Positions 61,201-64,000 of a stretch of DNA of 64,000 bases are shown piece after piece. The stretch lies in assembly GCA_943736015.1 (NCBI GenBank), contig OX031070.1:25565673-25629672 (forward strand), in the 5' to 3' direction. Each line of letters begins with the position of its first letter. Within the stretch, counting starts at the first letter, position 1. Both the position numbers and the translations under genes were made by a program. The stretch is from Tridacna crocea. Lineage: Eukaryota; Mollusca; Bivalvia; Cardiida; Cardiidae. The notes under the pieces are model-generated. The model was not told the DNA's origin, ran no database searches, and saw only the letters and a program-made list of their open reading frames with translations.

Positions 61201-62408
61201 AGTCTTCTTTTTCAGGGCCGTCTAAAGTAGGGATTGTGTGGTAATGGGTTAAGCCATCATGATAATTTCAGCCGTACTCTAGTACAAGTGACTTAAACCC
61301 TTTCCCAAATAATCCCTGGTTGTTACATCCCTGAGAAAGAAACCTCTTGAAAACATTGTAGGAAAGGGAGAAAATGCTAGTAACCAGCATGTTCTCCTTT
61401 TCCCATAATGCTTTCAACTCTTCCAAGTCGTCAAAATTCAATTTTTGATTCACATTTGTCATCTGCAAATGGTTTCAATTTGGACTAGTCCAAATTCTGT
61501 CGCTTGGGTAAAGGGTTAACTCTTTACCACACAAGAAAATTTTAGACTGGTCCAAATTCAGAGAACTTGCAGACAACAAAATAAAGGTCACTAAAAAATA
61601 GAATTTTGTTCTGGGAAGGACAGAAAACTCTGTGGGAAAAGGAGAAAATGCTGGTTACCAGCATTTTCTCCTTTTCCCATAGTGTTTTCAAAAGGCTTCT
61701 TTCTCAGGGGCGTCAAAAGTAGGGATTGTGTGGTAAAGGGTTAATACATCTCCATGATGCGCTGTATTAACCAAGTCACCACACAATCATGGATCTGTCA
61801 AGTCCATTTTGTCAATCAACTAAATCCTGAGATAGAATGGTGCTTGGGCATGCAGAAAATATACAAATAGCAAGAAATTCTGACCCAGGTAAGCCTGTAT
61901 GATCTGCTCAAGCTGACATGGGTCGATCCTCTTTGCAGATGCATTAACTCTTTACCACTCAAGAATATTTTAGACTGGTCCAAATTGTAAGCATTTGCAG
62001 ACTATAAAATAAAGGTGACTCAAAAATTGAAATTTGGTTGGGGAAGGGTAGAAAACTGGTTACCAGCATTTTCTCCTTTTCCCACAGCGTTTTCAAAAGG
62101 CTTCTTTTTCAGGATCCAAAACATGACATGACTCATTCGTATTTTCCAAGACATTGTCTGTGGCAATCTGCAACAAACAGTACTCCTTGGTGAAGCAGTA
62201 AAGAACATATAACAACTTATGCAATGAATATTAACCCCTTTAAATACATGTTTAAATTTTTTTTCTCATTCATACTTACAAGCTGACCCATCCATTATCC
62301 CACGATCACAGATGATGAGACAGTTTTTCTTGCATGTAGAAGCCAGATCCATGTAGGTGTTTTCTATCTGCATCATGGTTTTAATGAGGTTCTCTTGAAA
62401 CTTGTATG
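45955..62408 (-). CDS. TTD14-like P-loop/CYTH-domain protein, 3' part (start off the right edge)
   Basis: Homologue of Drosophila TRPL translocation defect protein 14, a GTP- and phosphoinositide-binding protein used in membrane trafficking of a TRP channel (family knowledge). Minus-strand exons: 62280-62408, 58541-58740, 57539-57616, 56669-56764, 54288-54384, then either 52851-52942 or 51245-51336, then 49258-49373 and 45955-46213 (stop TGA). All GT-AG, and phases agree throughout. Motifs in order: [14 protein letters not shown] (second half of the nucleotide-binding domain), [40 protein letters not shown], then the CYTH-like region with [56 protein letters not shown] and [20 protein letters not shown]. 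The C-terminal tail is Ser/Asn/Gly-rich. The P-loop exon is not in the window. The alternative exon pair is the notable feature. Confidence 0.88.
46260..46488 (+). repeat. THP-A copy with compensated arm change
   Basis: CTGTTGGAAAAGG at left and CCTTTTCCAACAG at right: the usual G-C step is replaced by T-A on both arms. First of three abutting copies. Confidence 0.86.
46485..46682 (-). repeat. THP copy, middle of a triple
   Basis: Shares TTAA with both neighbours. Centre AATGTTGTTAACAAGCATT. Confidence 0.65.
46679..46903 (-). repeat. THP-B copy, third of the triple
   Basis: TTAACCCTTTACCCCAAAAG; centre GCTCGTCAAGAGC. Confidence 0.78.
47191..47408 (+). repeat. THP-A copy, right end shortened
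   Basis: TAACTCTTTACCTCACAATC; the right half lacks ~12 bp at GTTGCAAATG. Confidence 0.7.
47724..49117 (+). repeat. AACAAGAG element family B, about 8 array units
   Basis: 5' AACAAGAGATGTTTGTAAAA, a palindrome (ATGTTTGTAAAACAT), then TATGCCCCCC. Array units of ~156 bp are related to family A (GGGCAATAACTCCAAAAATA, TGTGCACTGCACTTC). The 3' end reads ATTT-CTTCG-AAAGGGGGGCATAA; GGGGGGCATA is the inverse of the 5' TATGCCCCCC. Confidence 0.78.
49258..49373 (-). CDS. TTD14-like exon
   Basis: [20 protein letters not shown] then [19 protein letters not shown]. Acceptor TCTGAAAG, donor GTAAGT splitting a lysine codon. The aromatic/charged FxMDIY block is a CYTH-like strand pair of the family. Confidence 0.9.
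49405..49843 (+). repeat. THP-A copy split by a younger THP copy
   Basis: Left part to TGCAATTTAA (49567); right part from TTAATGTCTGCAAATGC (49781). Removing the insert and one TTAA restores a normal right half. Confidence 0.75.
49564..49784 (+). repeat. THP-A copy, nested, with proven TTAA duplication
   Basis: Bounded by TTAA 49564-49567 and 49781-49784, both matching the single TTAA expected in the host copy. Confidence 0.85.
50077..50260 (+). repeat. AACAAGAG element family D, 3' end eroded
   Basis: AACAAGAGCTTTCCATATAC then GGGCTTGTCAATGAAAT, matching the other D copies. Its left flank is the left half of a minus-strand THP copy cut inside the palindrome arm (GTGGGAAAAGAAG). Confidence 0.6.
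50326..50509 (-). repeat. THP-D copy with right arm deleted
   Basis: GGAGCAAATGCCGG runs into CTTCTTTCTCAG. Confidence 0.65.
50738..50968 (-). repeat. THP-A copy, full length
   Basis: TTAACTCATTACCAAACGAC to GTAATGGGTTAA. Confidence 0.84.
51092..51163. repeat. Intronic hairpin next to the TTD14-like alternative exon b
   Basis: AAACCCTATGTTGTAGG... pairs with ...ACATAGGGTTT over 25 bp, 22 matching, with a ~23-bp loop. It lies 80 bp downstream of exon b in gene orientation. Confidence 0.6.
51245..51336 (-). CDS. TTD14-like alternative exon b (mutually exclusive candidate)
   Basis: 92 bp, [20 protein letters not shown] then [11 protein letters not shown]. Acceptor TTGTTAG, donor GTAAGT. The frame is intact and changes are mostly synonymous or conservative, which argues against a decaying duplicate. 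Splicing a to b directly would shift frame and stop after eight codons. Confidence 0.83.
51464..51813 (+). repeat. Two nested THP-A copies
   Basis: Outer copy starts GTAAACTCTTTACCACATAA. An inner copy starts 51493 (TTAATCCTTTACCATGCAAT) and ends near AGACTGA, after which the outer AGAAAATGCTGG resumes. The inner copy has lost one arm. Confidence 0.6.
52394..52601 (+). repeat. THP-A copy, short right end
   Basis: TTAACCCATTACCACACAAT to GCCAAGAGTTAA; ~20 bp missing before the right terminus. Confidence 0.78.
52851..52942 (-). CDS. TTD14-like alternative exon a (mutually exclusive candidate)
   Basis: 92 bp, [20 protein letters not shown] then [11 protein letters not shown]. Acceptor TGCTTCAG, donor GTAAGT. 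Same length and phases as exon b 1.5 kb downstream in the gene; 24 of 31 residues are identical. Confidence 0.85.
53284..53505 (-). repeat. THP-D copy, full length
   Basis: TTAACTCTTTACCAAACAAC to GGTAAAGAGTTAA; centre AATGATGGTTAGCAGAATT. Confidence 0.75.
53506..54287. other. TTD14-like intron stretch, nothing recognised
   Basis: No THP copy. A 102-codon open frame at 54030-54338 overlaps a real exon on the other strand and has no motif. Confidence 0.5.
54288..54384 (-). CDS. TTD14-like exon
   Basis: [20 protein letters not shown] then [12 protein letters not shown] plus one base G. Acceptor TTTGCAG, donor GTAGGA. It ends with one leftover base and so fits either of the two alternative exons that follow. 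Confidence 0.88.
54470..54696 (-). repeat. THP-A copy, termini mutated
   Basis: CTTATTACCTTACGACAAAA; palindrome perfect. Lies ~90 bp upstream of the TTD14-like exon at 54288 in gene orientation. Confidence 0.75.
54911..55528 (+). repeat. AACAAGAG element family A, about 3 array units
   Basis: Shortest family-A copy. The 3' part carries GCCGCCCGCC and the intact CCCGT-CTTCG-ACGGG hairpin, then GCGTATAA. Lies in the TTD14-like intron upstream of exon 54288-54384. Confidence 0.8.
55840..56068 (+). repeat. THP-A copy, full length
   Basis: TTAACTCATTACCACACAAT to AAATGAGTTAA. Confidence 0.84.
56098..56326 (+). repeat. THP-B copy, full length
   Basis: TTAACCCTTTACTCCATAGA to GTAAAGGTTTAA. Palindrome GGCAAAAGGTGAAATTGCTC-GTGAC-GAGCAATTTC. 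Best complete B copy. Confidence 0.85.
56405..56580 (-). repeat. SINE fragment without tRNA head
   Basis: Matches the 59270 copy over CACTTTAACAGCTAA, GTCATATCATGGCGGTC, CATGTGTCTCCTGGCTTTCT. The tRNA-like part is missing. Confidence 0.6.
56669..56764 (-). CDS. TTD14-like exon
   Basis: 32 complete codons, [20 protein letters not shown] then [19 protein letters not shown]-type strands begin the CYTH-like domain. Acceptor ATTCCAG, donor GTAAAA. Confidence 0.88.
56967..57195 (-). repeat. THP-A copy with compensated arm change
   Basis: AACATCGTGGG at left and CCCACGATGTT at right replace the usual ATTGTGGG / CCCACAAT pair. Confidence 0.85.
57309..57505 (+). repeat. THP copy, strongly diverged
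   Basis: TTAACTCTTCACTAGTCATC; only a hint of the palindrome. Ends 34 bp from the TTD14-like exon at 57539. Confidence 0.45.
57539..57616 (-). CDS. TTD14-like exon
   Basis: 26 complete codons, [20 protein letters not shown] then IMRMIN. Acceptor ATTTCAG, donor GTATGT. Confidence 0.88.
57797..57957 (+). repeat. THP copy, left end missing
   Basis: AAATGTAGTTAAAAATAATTTTC centre to GTAAAAAGTTA. Confidence 0.5.
58073..58520 (+). repeat. THP-A copy split by an AACAAGAG family-D element
   Basis: Left part ends GAAAACATTGGGAA; right part resumes AAATGCTGGTCACTAGCA at ~58410. Confidence 0.65.
58143..58404 (+). repeat. AACAAGAG element family D, inside a THP copy
   Basis: AACAAGAGTTATGCAAAGTA to CCCCTTAGGTGTATAA. 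About 260 bp; it splits the THP copy 58073-58520 within its palindrome arm. Confidence 0.65.
58541..58740 (-). CDS. TTD14-like exon
   Basis: Completes the tyrosine codon, then [60 protein letters not shown] and DKITAQ. Acceptor AATTAG, donor GTAAGC. One of the most conserved exons of the family. Confidence 0.92.
58800..58865 (+). repeat. THP-A left fragment
   Basis: TCACCCTTTTCTACACAATC to TTAGAACATTAA, cut where the B copy starts. Confidence 0.5.
58862..59090 (-). repeat. THP-B copy, full length
   Basis: TTAACCCTTTACCCCATGAA to GTAAAGGGTTAA. Centre GCTCGTCACGAGC. Confidence 0.84.
59270..59530 (-). repeat. tRNA-derived SINE
   Basis: On the minus strand: GGCTCTGTGGTGAGCG (A-box region), GAGTTCGATAC (B box), a body with CGCCATGATATGACC, and a tail of CAATCAGCCAACCAAC. 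It lies in a TTD14-like intron and shares its body with 56405-56580. Confidence 0.65.
59641..60868. mobile_element. 1.2-kb TIR element with TSD TATAC, inserted in a THP copy
   Basis: Ends CTAGGTTGGC...GCCAACCTAG, flanked by TATAC (59636-59640 and 60869-60873). Subterminal GGCGATT / GGCGACT repeats at the left end. No transposase recognised; the 92-codon open frame at 59674-59952 has no recognisable motif. It interrupts a plus-strand THP copy and itself contains a degenerate THP copy (60372-60529). Confidence 0.75.
60372..60529 (-). repeat. THP copy inside the TATAC-flanked element
   Basis: GTAGAAAACATTGTTGGAAA; right arm decayed; right end GTGAAAGGTTAA. Confidence 0.55.
60869..61027 (+). repeat. 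THP-A copy, right part (left part at 59629-59640)
   Basis: Resumes after the TATAC-flanked element. The right palindrome arm is missing and a T run replaces part of the right half. Confidence 0.6.
61024..61252 (-). repeat. THP-A copy, full length, sharing TTAA with the previous copy
   Basis: TTAACTCATTACCAAACAAC to GTAATGGGTTAA. Confidence 0.84.
61293..61519 (+). repeat. THP-A copy
   Basis: TTAAACCCTTTCCCAAATAA to TAAAGGGTTAA. One arm carries CATGTTCTCC. Confidence 0.8.
61516..61744 (-). repeat. THP-A copy abutting the previous one
   Basis: TTAACTCTTTACCACACAAG to GTAAAGGGTTAA. A tail-to-tail pair with one shared TTAA. Confidence 0.84.
61944..62116 (-). repeat. THP-A copy with left arm deleted, right end cut
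   Basis: GGGTAGAAAA runs into CTGGTTACCAGC. Confidence 0.65.
62280..62408 (-). CDS. TTD14-like exon (nucleotide-binding domain)
   Basis: [20 protein letters not shown] then [22 protein letters not shown]-x-MD is the family's conserved motif. Acceptor ATTACAG, donor GTAAGT after a split tyrosine codon. First TTD14 exon visible in the window. Confidence 0.88.
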
Positions 62409-62427
62409 CTGTAATATTTCATAAAAT

Positions 62428-62877
62428 TTAACCCTTTGTTGCACAATTCCAAGTTTGAATAACCCTAAGGAAGAAGGCCTTCAAAGACATTGTGGGAAAA
62501 GGAGAAAATGCTGGTCACCAGCATTTTCTCCTTTTTCCACAATGTTTTCTATCCTATGAAAGACAGAAATCATTATTTGAGCTACAATTTGTCATTTGCA
62601 AATGCTTTTAACCCTTTACTCCATAGATACTCATTTCTACGCATTGCTTGTAGGAGCCTTTGGAAAACACTGTGGCAAAAGGTGAAATTGCTCGTCACGA
62701 GCAATTTCAACTTTTACCACGGTGTTTTCTACACTATCAAAAGGTGTCATATACACATATGAAACAGCTTCATCCTTGCTGTTAGTTAGGGTCAGTTAGA
62801 GATACAATAGAAATGCCTTATTGCCTAAAGGGTTAATTTAGCCGAGTCTAAAATTTTGTTGTTTGGTAAAAAGTTAA
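62428..62877 (+). repeat. THP-A copy split by a THP-B copy
   Basis: Left part to GCTTTTAA (62611); right part from TTAATTTAGCCGAGTC (62833) to AAAAGTTAA. Confidence 0.8.
62608..62836 (+). repeat. THP-B copy nested in THP-A, TTAA duplicated
   Basis: TTAA 62608-62611 and 62833-62836 flank it. One arm has mutated (TTTCAACTTTTACCACGG), so it is not fully paired. Confidence 0.84.
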
Positions 62878-62969
62878 GCAATGCATACAGTGTAGCAGAG
62901 TGTCTGTTTTGTAGTCTGATCTTGATCTACATTGGTTGCAACGGCAACTGAAATTGTGAAACATACTCT

Positions 62970-63190
62970 CAACCTTTACCAAACGAAAAAGTTTTAGACT
63001 GGTCCAAATTGAAAGAATTTGCAGACGACAAAATAAATGTAACTAAAAAAAATAAAATTTGTTTCCAGCAGGACAGAAAACATTCTGGGAAAAGGAGAAA
63101 ATGCTGGTTACCAGCATTTTCTCCTTTTCCCACAATGTCTTCAAAAGGCTTCCATCTCAGGGTCATAAAAATATGTTTGGTTCATAATTC
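62970..63190 (-). repeat. THP-A copy, right end lost
   Basis: CTCAACCTTTACCAAACGAA; palindrome intact. Confidence 0.72.
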
Positions 63191-63279
63191 AAACCTTTAT
63201 TTATGTTTATACACAATTTTCTGAAAAAGTACATGCATTTATAAATATATACTGTAATTTATGCTGATTATCCATCTTT

Positions 63280-63505
63280 TTAACCCATTACCACACAAAC
63301 CTTACTTTTGATGCCCCTGAGAAAGAAGCCTTTTGAAAACACTGTTGAAAAAGGAGAAAATGCTGGTAACCAGCATTGTCTCCTTTTCCAACAGTGTTTT
63401 CTACCCTTCCCAGAACAAATTTCTAAATTTTTGTCACCTTTGTCATCTAAAAATGCTTTCTATTTGGACCAGTCTAAATATTTCTCGTGTGAAAAGAAGA
63501 GTTAA
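63280..63505 (+). repeat. THP-A copy, full length
   Basis: Related to the 46260 copy: the right arm has CCAACAGTG. The left arm reads GTTGAAAAAGG, partly uncompensated. Confidence 0.82.
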
Positions 63506-63605
63506 ATCCCACTTTCCCTAACCATTGCCAAAATCAATTTTACATGAACGAGCACAATGATGTGACCTTTGTGGTATGAAAATATTTAGATTCCAGTAGG
63601 TAAAT

Positions 63606-64000
63606 AACAAGAGGGCCAAGATGGCCCTGGATCGCTCACCTGAATTTTTGAGATGACCATAGTCTATTTTTTTTTTTAGGTATTCAAACATTGGAACCAA
63701 ATTTATAATTTTGCCAAGCAATTTTCAAAAGGTCACCTGTAAAAATCATTTCGAAATCTGACCATCAGTTTCAAAAAGAAGAGTTTTTAAGAATTCTTCA
63801 TTTCTGTATAAGAGCAAGTAGCCCCCATCCATGAGAGCCATGTTTCTTGATGGATCAAAATTTACAAACAAGTTTTGAAAAGGGTCACCCAAGGAACATC
63901 TCTCTGAAATAATTTCAAAATCTGACCAGGGGTTTCAGAGAAAGAGAATTTTAAAGAATTTCATCATGTCCATATAGTGCAAGTAGCCCCCATTCACAAG
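63606..64000 (+). repeat. AACAAGAG element family C relative, 5' part, runs off the right edge
   Basis: Begins AACAAGAGGGCCAAGATGGC, a palindrome, then CTGGATCGCTCACCTG. It continues with segments (CAAAATCTGACCAGGGGTTT, GTGCAAGTAGCCCCCATTCA) also present at 41605-41760. Confidence 0.7.

Noticed and set aside
62020-62208. Possible extra TTD14-like exon
   Set aside because: The neighbouring exons 62280-62408 and 58541-58740 join directly in phase through a split tyrosine codon; the frame here includes THP sequence.

Overview
The window is eukaryotic, AT-rich and intron-rich, and most likely comes from a bivalve mollusc. The organism call is inference. It rests on GT-AG spliced genes of metazoan type and on very dense non-autonomous repeats, including short tandem-array elements that start AACAAGAG and a hairpin MITE family of a kind common in clam and oyster DNA. 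The species cannot be named from the sequence.

Three host genes are recognisable, all read from their exons. (1) 576-24587, minus strand: the first 14 coding exons (620 codons, all phases consistent) of a CD109/alpha-2-macroglobulin-type thioester protein, from signal peptide to the segment just before the bait region. The thioester half lies off the left edge. (2) 28011-38523, plus strand: a complete LRRC47-type leucine-rich-repeat / B3-4-domain gene. In this assembly its first coding exon is split by a 2.6-kb TIR element flanked by an exact 8-bp duplication. (3) 45955-62408, minus strand: the 3' part of a TTD14-like (TRPL translocation defect 14) P-loop/CYTH gene, whose start lies off the right edge. 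It carries two homologous 92-bp exons whose phases forbid using both, so they look mutually exclusive. Genes 1 and 2 are head to head across 24.6-28.0 kb; genes 2 and 3 are convergent across 38.5-46.0 kb.

The rest is mobile DNA. More than 80 full, broken or nested copies of a ~229-bp element occupy roughly a quarter of the window. It has TTAA termini and a ~66-bp palindrome at its centre; it is called THP here (TTAA-hairpin). Subfamilies A and B differ in sequence, yet both arms of the palindrome change together. A second group starts AACAAGAG, carries tandem arrays, and ends in a short hairpin whose stem differs between families while a CTTCG loop recurs. Also present are an intact intron-containing Tc1/mariner-superfamily element with an 81-residue D-to-E spacing (18119-20879), a hAT-like element with an 8-bp TSD (14183-15827), a 1.2-kb element with TSD TATAC (59641-60868), an 808-bp TA-flanked element nested in another repeat (39786-40593), palindromic MITEs and tRNA-derived SINEs. 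Nested insertions allow a partial relative dating.

No rRNA, genuine tRNA, CRISPR or operon is present. All exon limits are read by eye from GT/AG signals, phase and family similarity. No alignment or search was run.
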